DNA of 64,000 nt from GCA-1730015 sp964550655 (lineage in GTDB: Bacteria > Pseudomonadota > Gammaproteobacteria > Granulosicoccales > Granulosicoccaceae). Position numbers and translations under genes: made by a program. The stretch covers positions 1 to 64,000 of the forward strand of contig CAZKAQ010000008.1 of NCBI GenBank assembly GCA_964550655.1, in the 5' to 3' direction. Below, piece after piece: positions 9,182 to 17,893 of this stretch (position 1 is the stretch's first letter; every line of letters begins with the position of its first letter). The notes beneath the pieces were generated by a model that had not been told where the DNA came from, did no database searches, and saw only the letters and a list, made by a program, of their open reading frames with translations.

Positions 9182-10513
9182 TCAAGCAGTTACCGGACGA
9201 CCGATGCAGTAGTAGGTAATGCCCTGTTCGGCAACAACCGAAGGTTCATACAAGTTTCTGCCATCAAATATAACCGGATCTTTCAATGATGCGGTGAGTT
9301 CTGTCCATGTCGGGCTTCTAAACTCATTCCACTCTGTCATTATAATTAGAGCGTCGGCATCTTTAGTGGCTGCCATTGCGGAGTCTGTCAGTGTCAAACC
9401 GTCATGGTCAGGGTAGAGATGTCTGGCTTCATCCATCGCTACCGGATCATAGGCCTGGACCTTCGCACCCTGAGACCATAGTGCATCCATCAGTACACGA
9501 CTTGGTGCTTCACGCATGTCATCCGTGTTTGGTTTGAAAGATAGTCCCCACACTGCAAAGGTTTTACCGGACAAATCATTGTTAAAGTGTTTGTTGATTT
9601 TATCAGGCAGTACACTTTTTTGCCGTTCGTTGACCGCTTCTACTGATTCGAGTAACTCGGCCTGGTAGCCGACTTCCTTTGCTGTTGCGATCAGTGCTTT
9701 GACGTCTTTGGGGAAACAGGAACCACCGTATCCACAGCCCGGATAAATGAAGCTGTAACCGATACGTGGATCGGAGCCAATGCCGATTCGTACGTTTTCA
9801 ATATCAGCGCCGAGTGAGTCGGCAAGGTTAGAAAGTTCATTCATAAAGCTGATTTTTGTTGCAAGCATTGAATTGGCTGCATACTTGGTCAATTCGGAGG
9901 AGCGAATATCCATAAAGATCAGCCGGTCGTGGTTACGGCAGAACGGTGCGTAGAGCTCACGCATTTGTTCAATTGCATACGGGTCTTGTGTGCCGACAAC
10001 GATACGATCCGGTTTGCGAAAATCTTCTATTGCTGCTCCTTCTTTCAGAAATTCAGGGTTGGATATGGTGCTGAAGGGCAAGTCACTGCCGCGCGCTTGC
10101 AAGACTTCAGAAATTTTTGCAGCAACACGATCAGAGGTGCCAACCGGTACTGTTGATTTTGTCACCACCAGCTTGCGCTGCTGCATACGTTCGGCAATTG
10201 TTCCGGCCACAGCGAGTACATGTTGCAGATCTGCGGAGCCGTCTTCATCGGGTGGCGTGCCCACAGCAATGAACTGCATTTCGCTGTGTGCGACCGCAGC
10301 GTCCATGTCAGTGGTGAAATTCAGGCGCCCGATCTCGACATTGCGAATGATCACCTCGTCGAGCCCTGGCTCGTGAATCGGGATGATGCCTTTTTTCAGA
10401 TTGGCGACCTTTGTCTCATCGATATCCACGCAAAGAACATCGTTGCCGACGTCGGCAAGTAGCGAGCCGGTAACCAGCCCGACATAGCCCGATCCGTAAA
10501 CCGTAACTTTCAT
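9182..10513 (-). CDS. ugd: UDP-glucose 6-dehydrogenase
   Basis: A 443-residue cytoplasmic enzyme that oxidises UDP-glucose to UDP-glucuronate with two NAD+. It has an N-terminal Rossmann fold with GSGYVG (7-12), conserved TKSTVPVGT (118-126), Lys220 in LATKISFMNE, and the catalytic cysteine Cys266 within GCGYGGSCFPKD. The C-terminal UDP-binding domain includes GLSFKPNTDDMREAPS. It is monocistronic, with a terminator after it and a palindrome-rich leader before it. UDP-glucuronate is a common precursor of acidic exopolysaccharides, so this gene may feed the polysaccharide locus at 38-62 kb; that link is inferred. Confidence 0.96.
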   Translation of the reverse strand: MKVTVYGSGYVGLVTGSLLADVGNDVLCVDIDETKVANLKKGIIPIHEPGLDEVIIRNVEIGRLNFTTDMDAAVAHSEMQFIAVGTPPDEDGSADLQHVLAVAGTIAERMQQRKLVVTKSTVPVGTSDRVAAKISEVLQARGSDLPFSTISNPEFLKEGAAIEDFRKPDRIVVGTQDPYAIEQMRELYAPFCRNHDRLIFMDIRSSELTKYAANSMLATKISFMNELSNLADSLGADIENVRIGIGSDPRIGYSFIYPGCGYGGSCFPKDVKALIATAKEVGYQAELLESVEAVNERQKSVLPDKINKHFNNDLSGKTFAVWGLSFKPNTDDMREAPSRVLMDALWSQGAKVQAYDPVAMDEARHLYPDHDGLTLTDSAMAATKDADALIIMTEWNEFRSPTWTELTASLKDPVIFDGRNLYEPSVVAEQGITYYCIGRPVTA

Positions 10514-10595
10514 TTAAAGAAATCCGTAAAATTTATTACTGAGTTATGTATTTTAAAATACTGATTTAGTTTGCTGCTGTGGCGTATTGCAATGT

Positions 10596-10625
10596 CTGGC
10601 CAGCAGGGAATTCCCAGACTCTGGG
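10596..10625. promoter_or_regulatory. Cluster of short palindromes upstream of ugd
   Basis: Three perfect short inverted repeats overlap or abut within 30 bases: CTGGCCAG (10596-10603), GGGAATTCCC (10606-10615) and CCCAGA-c-TCTGGG (10613-10625). They lie 80-110 bases upstream of the ugd start codon in a 298-base non-coding stretch. They could be a regulator-binding region or leader hairpins. No match to a known operator is claimed. Confidence 0.35.
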
Positions 10626-10811
10626 CAATTCCAGGTGTTTTGGTTTCCCTTCTTAAGATATGCCAATTTGGCGCTATCCGGGTACCTTAGTGCAAACACT
10701 GCGCCTTGAAGGCGGTCAACTATATAGATGAGTGTTGGTTTTTAACAGACGAAGATTGTAATTTAATAGATTTTTAGTCAAATATTTGGCTATCTTTGAC
10801 GAATCAAGTGT

Positions 10812-11501
10812 TTATTCGGGCATTGCGATCAGCACTTCACGTTTGCCTTTAGGGCCTGGTTTTTTGCTGAAGGCGAATCCGGCAGCCGTCAGCGCTGCGC
10901 GAAATTCGCCGTTCACACAGTAGGTGGCGAGCTTTGCTCCGGGCTTCGCAGCCACCTGCAGCCTGGTTAGAAAATCTCTCTGCCAGAGTGTTGGATTGTT
11001 CTTTTTGCTGAAAGCATCCAGATAGATTGCATCGAACGAGGCGGCAGAATAGCTGTGGATACATGCATCGACCCTGTGCAGGTGCAAGTCGGTTTGATGG
11101 TCGTACGACATGCTCACCTGTTCCTCGCCACTCTCTAAACTGACCAACTGATCAATTGCATCTGCTGTAAATTCGCACAGGTCAGTTGCCTGCGGTGCAT
11201 TACGGCTAAGAACCTTATGGACGATTTCCCGACTGATCGGCATCAGTTCAACTGCGGTGTATTGTAACGGACAGTCATATTTAACGGCGTGACATACCGT
11301 GTGTAAAAAATTAAACCCGGTACCAAATCCAATCTCAAGAACAGAAGTGGGCTGTTGAGACTGAAGTCTTTTAAGAACACCCGAATTGCGCAGATAAACC
11401 TGATCTGATTCGGTTAGCGCGCCAAATCTTGAGTGATAGGTCTCTTGTTGTTGCGGATCAAGAAGTGTGTAGCTGCCGTCATCGGTTTTGAGCAACTGCA
11501 T
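10812..11501 (-). CDS. mnmD: tRNA 5-methylaminomethyl-2-thiouridine methyltransferase, stand-alone MnmD
   Basis: A 229-residue SAM-dependent methyltransferase of the DUF752/MnmC2 type. It carries VLEIGFGTGFNFL (55-67, SAM motif I), YTAVELMP, and AIYLDAFSKKNNPTLW, the latter being the hallmark of the MnmC2 domain. This enzyme finishes mnm5(s2)U at wobble position 34 of several tRNAs. The FAD-dependent MnmC1 domain found in the fused E. coli MnmC is absent, as in stand-alone MnmD proteins. The gene lies 12 bases downstream of an unknown gene on the same strand, so they are likely co-transcribed. Confidence 0.85.
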   Translation of the reverse strand: MQLLKTDDGSYTLLDPQQQETYHSRFGALTESDQVYLRNSGVLKRLQSQQPTSVLEIGFGTGFNFLHTVCHAVKYDCPLQYTAVELMPISREIVHKVLSRNAPQATDLCEFTADAIDQLVSLESGEEQVSMSYDHQTDLHLHRVDACIHSYSAASFDAIYLDAFSKKNNPTLWQRDFLTRLQVAAKPGAKLATYCVNGEFRAALTAAGFAFSKKPGPKGKREVLIAMPE

Positions 11502-11513
11502 GATGATGTGATG

Positions 11514-12539
11514 TTATAGTTGTTGTTGCTGTGGGCGTCTTATACTAAGTGCTGCCTTGTTGAACTCAGCACAGGAATCTTCAAAAAGAGCGGTACTAAC
11601 CGGCATCGGAACTCGTGCACGTGCGACCCATTCAATCAAGCTTTTGCAATCGAATATCAGTTTGAGTCCGGTGCTGTGCAGCCATGCAGGCATAGACGGA
11701 TCATTGTATGGGCGACCTGTATACTCGGCCAGTTCTTCACCGGCTGATACGAACATTGGCCACACAGTGAAATTGTTATTTGCATCACTACGCATCGTTT
11801 CGCACTCATACTTTGCAGCGATTGCATATCTGTTTATATAGTCTTCAGTACCTTCAAAGGTGGATAGAGGTAGTAGAACCTCTTTTAACTCGGTGGCGAT
11901 TTTGTCTATGTTTCGCATTGCCTGCGCGATTTTAATAAAGCGTGATTCATAGAAGGTTTCTATCGGCACAGAGAAAGCGCGAAACGGTTCACCCCAGAGT
12001 TCGTCTATACCTTCCTGACCACTATAGTGCTTTACCTGTTTTCCAAGTTCCAATGCTTCCTTGAAGCATTGACCACACTCTTGCATTAGCTCGTTGTCAT
12101 CGCTGACCTCAACACCTTTAGCTTCAAGGTCAACGATAGTTCTGAATATGTCTGTCGCGCGGTTGAATAAGGCGCCGGCCAGCATGGCTGCATTGACGCG
12201 CTTTTTTCTTGGATCGGTTTCTCGTTCGTGCGATTCGCGTGCACTTTTAAGGTGTTGCCCGGGCGTGTTTATGCCGTGTTCTGTGTGGTGAAAAGTACGT
12301 CGAGTCAATGATTCGATGAGATTTTTCCGGGCTTCCAGGGTTTCTGCCGGACGCTGGTAGTATCTGATCCAGTAGCCGTCGTAAAAAACGAATTCCTGAT
12401 CATTGACTGTTCGGCGAGTGCCGTTGTCGATTATGGACCCGCCTTCTGCCTGCCACTCAGGCCCGCTACGAAAGGAGTCTGTGTTGCAGTGCAGATCGAT
12501 GTTGCTGATCATTGCGGTTTCGCGTACGGCTTTTGGCAT
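11514..12539 (-). CDS. Conserved-looking protein of unknown function
   Basis: About 341 residues from the ATG at 12539; a GTG at 12563 in the same frame would add eight residues. I do not recognise the family. The protein is soluble, with no signal peptide or membrane segment. It is mostly alpha-helical, rich in charged residues, and ends in a short Gln run (QQQQL). The N-terminal part has an aromatic-rich stretch (FVFYDGYWIRYYQRP) and several His and Cys residues. It lies between cmoB and mnmD on the same strand, 12 bases before mnmD, so it may be transcribed with these tRNA wobble-modification genes. No function is proposed. Confidence 0.7.
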   Translation of the reverse strand: MPKAVRETAMISNIDLHCNTDSFRSGPEWQAEGGSIIDNGTRRTVNDQEFVFYDGYWIRYYQRPAETLEARKNLIESLTRRTFHHTEHGINTPGQHLKSARESHERETDPRKKRVNAAMLAGALFNRATDIFRTIVDLEAKGVEVSDDNELMQECGQCFKEALELGKQVKHYSGQEGIDELWGEPFRAFSVPIETFYESRFIKIAQAMRNIDKIATELKEVLLPLSTFEGTEDYINRYAIAAKYECETMRSDANNNFTVWPMFVSAGEELAEYTGRPYNDPSMPAWLHSTGLKLIFDCKSLIEWVARARVPMPVSTALFEDSCAEFNKAALSIRRPQQQQL

Positions 12540-12540
12540 G

Positions 12541-12693
12541 CTAGCTGGTTTTTGTAGTGACACGATCGGAATTAACGCTCTTTAGTCTGTAGTTTTCTGC
12601 AGCACCGACTACGTTGATGCGCAGTTTAGATGCAGTCTTAGATGAATACAAAATGAGCCTTCCCGTGTGCTGTTTTCCTGGATCCAGCACCAT
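12541..12693 (-). CDS. Possible 50-residue small protein
   Basis: A short open frame from an ATG at 12693; a TTG at 12729 could extend it to 62 residues. It ends one base before the ATG of the following gene (TAG-C-ATG), which is the sort of spacing expected for a coupled operon. Composition is reasonable for a small soluble beta-rich protein (GRLILYSS..KLRINVV). There is no convincing ribosome binding site, and no family is recognised. It could equally be a chance frame in the leader. Confidence 0.3.
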   Translation of the reverse strand: MVLDPGKQHTGRLILYSSKTASKLRINVVGAAENYRLKSVNSDRVTTKTS

Positions 12694-12916
12694 TGCCGGC
12701 CGTAAGTCATTATTGGTGCAGACGATCAAAGATTGTCAGAATAACGTCACATTCTGGTTACTAAAATGAAGCTATTTGATCCCACTACCAAAGTCGAGTG
12801 GGCGCGCATTATCGCATAACTCTGTACTAAATGTAGAGCGAGTGCGCGTTACGTGCCATTTTTGCCAGTCGGTAGTTATCACTCAGGTGTCGGGCAGGTG
12901 TCGGGAAATAAATGGT
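12694..12916. other. Non-coding stretch between cmoB and the unknown gene
   Basis: Contains a perfect tandem repeat of 11 bases (CAGGTGTCGGG twice, 12884-12905) just past the cmoB stop codon, and a weak stem CCCACT...AGTGGG (12781-12802). Neither has a T run, so no intrinsic terminator is evident. No RNA gene is seen. Confidence 0.4.
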
Positions 12917-13897
12917 TTACCCCGACAAGGGTTTGCGAGCGATGAACACACAGCGAATTGGCGCCGGGTAACCTTCGACAGTTTTGGTCTTGTCGTCCGG
13001 GTCAAGAGCGTTCGCAAGAGAGTAGGATGGCATCCATTCTGTAGAGCGTTGTTCCTCGCTGGTGGTTTTGCAAAGGTCAATGCATTTGATATCGCAGAAT
13101 CCTGCCTGCAATAGAAATTCTTCTAACAATGATACGCTGGGTAGCTGCCAGACGTTTCGCATGTTTGCGTAGCGATCTTCAGGAATCAATGCTACAGAGT
13201 CATTGCTTTGCAGTACCAGTGTTTCAAGTACAAGCTCACCACCTGCCCTCAGGCACGATAACAATCCTTTAAGATGTTGCTGTGGTTCGCGACGATGACT
13301 GATGACACCCATCGAGAAAACTGTATCGAACAAATACGGGTGGTCGAAAACCATCTCCCCGGTGAGAGGCAGTACAGTAAATCGGGTTGCTTTAATAAAA
13401 TGATTGATCGCTGCAAACTGAGTGCAGAACAATTCACCGGGATCAACACCGACAACAGTCTTCGCACCTGCACCGAGCATCCGGTAACCGTAGTAACCGT
13501 TGCCACATCCGACATCAAGAACGTTGCGACCAGTCAAAGGTGAGATATGATCTTTTATCCGATTCCATTTAAGGTTCGAACGCCACTCACTGTCGATAAA
13601 AATATCGTCAATCTGAAATGGACCTTTGCGCCACGGTACAAGCTCCATTAACGCAGATTTAATCGCTGTTTCATCTTTGTTTCCACCGGAGACCGCAGTA
13701 ACTGTATCTTTATTGAGTTCGATAGAGTTCGCGCTGTATTGCGGAAGTGAGTACAGGGCATTGAGCCATTTACCAAAGTGACCATGCCTTTCAGGACTGG
13801 ACTGCGCCCCTACAATAGGCGCAATAGAATTCAACCAGATTTTTAAATCTGCGTCATGATCTGCCTGATAGAAATTTTGATAATCCAGTGTCTTCAA
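12917..13897 (-). CDS. cmoB: tRNA U34 carboxymethyltransferase
   Basis: A 326-residue enzyme that transfers the carboxymethyl group of carboxy-SAM to 5-hydroxyuridine at tRNA position 34, giving cmo5U. The family block WRKGPFQIDDIFIDSEWRS (about 89-107), with the carboxy-SAM-binding Lys91, is intact. So are SAM motif I NVLDVGCGNGYYGYRM (125-140), GVDPGELF, and the C-terminal STEWMPSYSLANALDPDD segment. Length matches E. coli CmoB. Its start overlaps the cmoA stop codon (ATGA at 13894-13897), so the two are translationally coupled, in the same cmoA-cmoB order as in enterobacteria. Confidence 0.96.
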   Translation of the reverse strand: MKTLDYQNFYQADHDADLKIWLNSIAPIVGAQSSPERHGHFGKWLNALYSLPQYSANSIELNKDTVTAVSGGNKDETAIKSALMELVPWRKGPFQIDDIFIDSEWRSNLKWNRIKDHISPLTGRNVLDVGCGNGYYGYRMLGAGAKTVVGVDPGELFCTQFAAINHFIKATRFTVLPLTGEMVFDHPYLFDTVFSMGVISHRREPQQHLKGLLSCLRAGGELVLETLVLQSNDSVALIPEDRYANMRNVWQLPSVSLLEEFLLQAGFCDIKCIDLCKTTSEEQRSTEWMPSYSLANALDPDDKTKTVEGYPAPIRCVFIARKPLSG

Positions 13898-14727
13898 CGT
13901 ATAGCCACCAGTGAGGCGAAGTTAAAACACTGGAACCAGACTTCAACACTGGTAAATCCACTATCGAGAAGCCTTTTTTTATGTGTGCTCAGTGTTTCGG
14001 GGATTAGTACGTTTTCAAGAGCATCGCGCTTCTGACTGATTTCGAGCTCGCTGTAGCCGTTTGAGCGTTTGAAGTTTTCATACATCGAAGTCATTAACTG
14101 CTGTTGTTGCCTGTCTTCGAATTTTATCTTTTCAGACAGGATCAATGCACCACCGCTGGTCATATTGTCTGCCAGTGATTGAATAATCGGCGCGCGTTGC
14201 TGTAAGGGGATAAATTGTAAGGTGAAATTCAATACCGCAACACTGTGTTTGGCATAAGAGTATCCGCTGATATCGGCAAGCTCTGAAGATACCGGCACAG
14301 GGCTGTCTTCATTACGAATTCTCTCGCGCATGCGAGACAACATCGCCTCAGAGTTATCCAGCGCTATAATCGGAATTTTTGCAGCATCTTGCCGGTGATG
14401 ACGCTCAATCTGGTGGCGCATAGACAATGTTGCGGCACCTAGTGAACTGCCCAGGTCGTAGCAGACTGTACCTGGCACAGAGAACTTGCCGGCCAGCATG
14501 CCGGTTTGCAGAACTATGCTGCGATAGCCCGGTACGGATCGTTCTATCATATCGTCAAAAACACGGGCTACAGAGTCATTGAACTCGAACGCTGCAACTT
14601 GGCTCAGTGGTTCGGCAAAGACGCGATCAGTAGGTGTATATGTCACGCTGTAATTGGCCTCTAAAAAGTAGCGAAGTGTTGTTGAAAATTGTGTTCGTGA
14701 CTTGCCGTTGAATCTGTCATGATTCAT
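13894..14727 (-). CDS. cmoA: Carboxy-S-adenosyl-L-methionine synthase
   Basis: A 277-residue SAM-dependent enzyme that makes carboxy-SAM from SAM and prephenate for CmoB. Conserved parts are DRVFAEPL, FDDMIERSVPGY (57-68), TVCYDLGSSLGAATLS (motif I), VLNFTLQFIP, SEKIKFED, FKRSNGYSELEISQKRDALENVL and WFQCFNFASLVA. Compared with the usual ~245 residues there are roughly 30 extra N-terminal residues, and no internal Met offers a later start, so the extension is probably real. The start codon at 14725-14727 abuts the divergent AlkA-like gene, so promoter sequences must lie inside one of the two reading frames. Confidence 0.95.
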   Translation of the reverse strand: MNHDRFNGKSRTQFSTTLRYFLEANYSVTYTPTDRVFAEPLSQVAAFEFNDSVARVFDDMIERSVPGYRSIVLQTGMLAGKFSVPGTVCYDLGSSLGAATLSMRHQIERHHRQDAAKIPIIALDNSEAMLSRMRERIRNEDSPVPVSSELADISGYSYAKHSVAVLNFTLQFIPLQQRAPIIQSLADNMTSGGALILSEKIKFEDRQQQQLMTSMYENFKRSNGYSELEISQKRDALENVLIPETLSTHKKRLLDSGFTSVEVWFQCFNFASLVAIR

Positions 14728-15419
14728 TGCTGACAGTTTTATCAGGGGATAAGTCCATCACCGTTAAAGATCGCCATTATAAATTGTCTGCCGCTAAAAA
14801 GTACCTCTCTGATGTGGATAAAACCATGGGTCGGCTTGTTAAACTGGTGGGCAGGACAGAAGTTCGCAGCGAGCAGGAACTCAGCATATTTCAGTCTCTG
14901 GTGCGCGCAATTGCCTATCAGATGATATCAACCAAGGCCGCCGCTGCGATCCATGCACGTCTTCTGCAGCGCTGTGACTCTGATTTGCAACCTGAAAAAT
15001 TGCTGGTTGTTGGTGAAGACCAAATCAGAGAGATTGGTTTTTCCCGAGCCAAGACCGCTTCATTGCTGGAACTGGCGGAGAAATTTGACAATGGCGTGCT
15101 GCCAGACGACGAAACACTGGATAGTCTGTCTGATCAGGAACTGACCAAATGTCTGACTCAGGTGCGTGGTATAGGAAACTGGAGTGTGCAGATGCTGATG
15201 ATTTTCAATTTACGACGTGCTGATGTATTTCCGGCAACTGATCTTGGTGTGCGCAGAGGACACATGCTCGCATATGGTCTTGACGAGATGCTCGACGCTA
15301 AAGAGCTGCTCGCTACATCAACAACATGGCAGCCTTACAGATCGGTCGCTGCGTGGTATCTCTGGCGCGCTAATGACTGTGTGGATTGGGATGCGGTTTC
15401 TGCTACGGTCAAAAAATAA
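14727..15419 (+). CDS. DNA-3-methyladenine glycosylase (AlkA-like, HhH-GPD)
   Basis: A base-excision repair glycosylase of the HhH-GPD superfamily. The helix-hairpin-helix VRGIGNWSVQMLMIF (146-160) is followed by PATDLGVRRG, in which Asp172 is the catalytic aspartate. The N-terminal AraC-like and TATA-like parts of E. coli AlkA are absent, as in the shorter AlkA2/MPG2 type. Such enzymes remove alkylated purines from DNA. The start is uncertain: the frame opens with TTG at 14727, there is no ATG before residue 34, and a second TTG lies near 14784. The Nmad3-family gene follows 15 bases later and is probably in the same transcript. Confidence 0.88.
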   Translation: MLTVLSGDKSITVKDRHYKLSAAKKYLSDVDKTMGRLVKLVGRTEVRSEQELSIFQSLVRAIAYQMISTKAAAAIHARLLQRCDSDLQPEKLLVVGEDQIREIGFSRAKTASLLELAEKFDNGVLPDDETLDSLSDQELTKCLTQVRGIGNWSVQMLMIFNLRRADVFPATDLGVRRGHMLAYGLDEMLDAKELLATSTTWQPYRSVAAWYLWRANDCVDWDAVSATVKK

Positions 15420-15434
15420 TACGCCAGCAATAAA

Positions 15435-16298
15435 GTGAAGATTATCTTAAGTCGTAAAGGCGTCGACAGTAGCGCGGGTGGTTTTGCCAGTCCTGTTTTC
15501 CCTGACGGTCGCATGATGTCGATACCTATACCGGATAGCCGGTCAGTGGTTCGCTATCGCGATATTAAAGCTGATGACAACAGTCGATCCATGGGCCGAC
15601 TCGTAAAAGATTTGAGCGGTGGTAAGGTGAGCGCTATGACCAAAGCGCATGTTGATCCTGATCTTCAGCGCTTGCAGCTTGCCAGAGAGACAACCACAGA
15701 ACACAACTGGCTGCCACTGTTCGGACAATGTGGTGCGGCACAGACCCACTTGCATAGCCTGAATGTTGGTTGCGGTGATATTTTTTTGTTTTTCGGGTGG
15801 TTCAGACAGGTTGAACTCCATCAGCGTCGCTGGCGGTATATTTCGAAAGCACCAGATCTGCACGTGCTCTATGGATGGATGCAGATAAAGTCCGTCACAC
15901 CGGTTGAAAAGATTATGCAGTCTGAGCGATACGCATGGATGCGCTATCACCCGCACTGTCTGGCGGAATTCAAAGGCAGTAACGTGATTTATTGCGCTTC
16001 GCGAAATTTGTCTATTGTGAAAAAGCGCATGCCGGGAGCCGGATTATTCAACACTTACCAAAGTGAGCTTTGCCTGACTCAATCGGGTTGTAGTCGATCG
16101 CGCTGGCGTCTGCCTGGCTGGATGCATCCTCGGGGCAGGCGCAGTACGCTCAGTTATCATACAGATCTAAAGCGGTGGCAAAAACAAGGCGATCATGCGT
16201 TGTTACAATCTGCTGCGCGCGGGCAAGAGTTTGTACTTGATCTGGATGATTATCCGGAGGGTATGGCATGGCTCAGCAGTTTGTTTTCCGGTGACTGA
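15435..16298 (+). CDS. Nmad3-family protein (nucleotide modification associated domain 3)
   Basis: A 287-residue protein starting at GTG. The opening KIILSRKGVDSSAGGFASPVFPDGRMMSIPIP, the middle FGQCGAAQTHLHSLNVGCGDIFLFFGWFR and HVLYGWMQI segments match the pattern I know for the Nmad3 domain, defined by comparative genomics as associated with modified-base systems in phages and bacteria. The biochemical activity is unknown. Conserved aromatic and polar positions suggest a nucleotide-binding fold, but no known catalytic motif is visible. It follows the AlkA-like glycosylase by 15 bases; a repair or base-modification context would fit both. The family call is from memory of the motif pattern. 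Confidence 0.7.
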   Translation: MKIILSRKGVDSSAGGFASPVFPDGRMMSIPIPDSRSVVRYRDIKADDNSRSMGRLVKDLSGGKVSAMTKAHVDPDLQRLQLARETTTEHNWLPLFGQCGAAQTHLHSLNVGCGDIFLFFGWFRQVELHQRRWRYISKAPDLHVLYGWMQIKSVTPVEKIMQSERYAWMRYHPHCLAEFKGSNVIYCASRNLSIVKKRMPGAGLFNTYQSELCLTQSGCSRSRWRLPGWMHPRGRRSTLSYHTDLKRWQKQGDHALLQSAARGQEFVLDLDDYPEGMAWLSSLFSGD

Positions 16299-16336
16299 AC
16301 TACTCAGCTGACTGGTGTCTGGTTCGGGTGTCTCGC

Positions 16337-16939
16337 TTAGCCTGAGTCTTTGTCAGTAGTATCTGCGGTACCTTGTACCAGATTAGCGGTCTTTGTATCG
16401 CTCTGATCGGTTAGCTTTTTCGGATCTTCATCGATAACCTCTACACCTTCGATCATTTTGTAATCTGATCCGGGTAGTTGATCCTTGCGTGATCTCGCAA
16501 GGTATCCGCCGACTGCACCGCCTGCGGTGGTCAGGCTGAGCAAACCCAGTGTGAAAAATTGCGACATCAGCATAATGAGACCAAATCCTGCGGCGACCGC
16601 AATTGTGCCACCGATTTTCCAATTAGCTTTTGTGCTCTGTCTGCGTCGTTCGGATTCGATTTCTTTCTGCGTTTTCTTTATCAGCTTTTTCTGTTCGCGT
16701 TCTGCATTGACATTCAGTTTCTCACGCTCTTTCGCAAACTGCTCTTTAAGTGCTGCGATGCGTTTGTCAGTCAGGTGGGTTACGACGGTGTTGAACCACA
16801 AGGTCACAACAGTAGACATCAACAGGATAACTACCCCTGTCATAAGGGTTTTCTCAAGCGAATTCGGCAGCGGGTTGATTTGAACCAGCACCGCAATAAT
16901 AATCTGTACCAGCAACAGACCGCAAAAGAACCGCAACAT
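16337..16939 (-). CDS. Membrane protein with central coiled coil, unknown function
   Basis: A 200-residue protein. Two hydrophobic segments lie near the N-terminus (about 3-20 and 31-50). They are followed by a strongly charged helix (about 57-105, rich in Lys, Glu and Arg) likely to form a coiled coil. Another pair of hydrophobic stretches follows (about 108-146, Gly-rich, ending in a glycine-zipper-like GGAVGGYLARS), and then an acidic, disordered tail. I recognise no family. It is convergent with the Nmad3 gene, and transcribed away from azlC. Confidence 0.6.
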   Translation of the reverse strand: MLRFFCGLLLVQIIIAVLVQINPLPNSLEKTLMTGVVILLMSTVVTLWFNTVVTHLTDKRIAALKEQFAKEREKLNVNAEREQKKLIKKTQKEIESERRRQSTKANWKIGGTIAVAAGFGLIMLMSQFFTLGLLSLTTAGGAVGGYLARSRKDQLPGSDYKMIEGVEVIDEDPKKLTDQSDTKTANLVQGTADTTDKDSG

Positions 16940-17137
16940 GAAATAAATCCTGATTTGAGAATTAAGCGTATGTTAGCTCAAGGTGATTGAACGGTGTAAT
17001 GACAGGACGGTTTGGATGAATAGCGTCATGGGTGTTTTAATAGCGCGTCAGCGTCGTTTAAATGCTCTAATCACCTTTAAGTATAGTCTGAGAATCCCAA
17101 ACTGTGTTCTGTCTGCTCCTCGTATTGTGTCCGTTCT

Positions 17138-17893
17138 ATGAATGATCCGGTAAATAGTACAGCAAGTGATTCTGCTGATAGTCGCGCCAGCCGCGATTTT
17201 CTCTATGGTGCTCGCGACACACTGCCGATGATTATCGGTGCGATTCCATTTGGCATTCTGTTTGGTGCTCTGGCGACCTCGGCAGGTTTGTCTGTCTACG
17301 AGACCATGGCGATGTCCTTGTTTGTTTTCGCAGGCTCCAGCCAGTTTGTGGCAGCAACTCTGATCGGTCAGGGGGTGGGTGTTGCGGTGATTGTGACTAC
17401 GACTTTTTTCGTAAACCTCAGACATGCGCTCTATTCGGCTTCTCTCGGGCCTTATTTCAAGGGACTCAGGCAAAAATGGTTAATGCCATTGGGTTTTTTA
17501 CTGACAGATGAAACCTATGCGGTCGTCATCAAGCGGGTAAACGAGTCGCCGGATAAGAATCATCGCTGGTACTTTCTGGGCTCTGCTTTGGCAATGTACA
17601 TCAACTGGCAGTTGTGTACCGCGATAGGAATTACTGCAGGTAATGCCCTTGAGAATTTGTCAGACTGGGGGCTTGAGTTTGCGATGATAGTGACTTTTAT
17701 CGGCATAGTAGTACCGCTGATTACCCGATTCCCGATGTTGGTTGCGGCACTCGTCGCCATTGCGGTTGGTCTGCTGGCGCGTAACATGGCACACAATCTC
17801 GGGTTAATTGTCGCCTCTGTCGCAGGGGTTGCAGCCGGGTATCTGGCTGAACTGTACAGTGAACGGAAACATTCCGGAGCGCAGGATCTGTGA
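17138..17893 (+). CDS. azlC: AzlC family branched-chain amino acid exporter, large subunit
   Basis: A 251-residue inner-membrane protein with about seven hydrophobic segments. The family marks are LPMIIGAIPFGILFGALATSAGL (about 28-50), VFAGSSQFVAATL, and FFVNLRHALYSASLGPYF. AzlC works with the small AzlD subunit to export branched-chain amino acids or analogues. The stop codon overlaps the GTG start of azlD (17890-17893). The natural substrate here is inferred from the family only. Confidence 0.92.
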   Translation: MNDPVNSTASDSADSRASRDFLYGARDTLPMIIGAIPFGILFGALATSAGLSVYETMAMSLFVFAGSSQFVAATLIGQGVGVAVIVTTTFFVNLRHALYSASLGPYFKGLRQKWLMPLGFLLTDETYAVVIKRVNESPDKNHRWYFLGSALAMYINWQLCTAIGITAGNALENLSDWGLEFAMIVTFIGIVVPLITRFPMLVAALVAIAVGLLARNMAHNLGLIVASVAGVAAGYLAELYSERKHSGAQDL

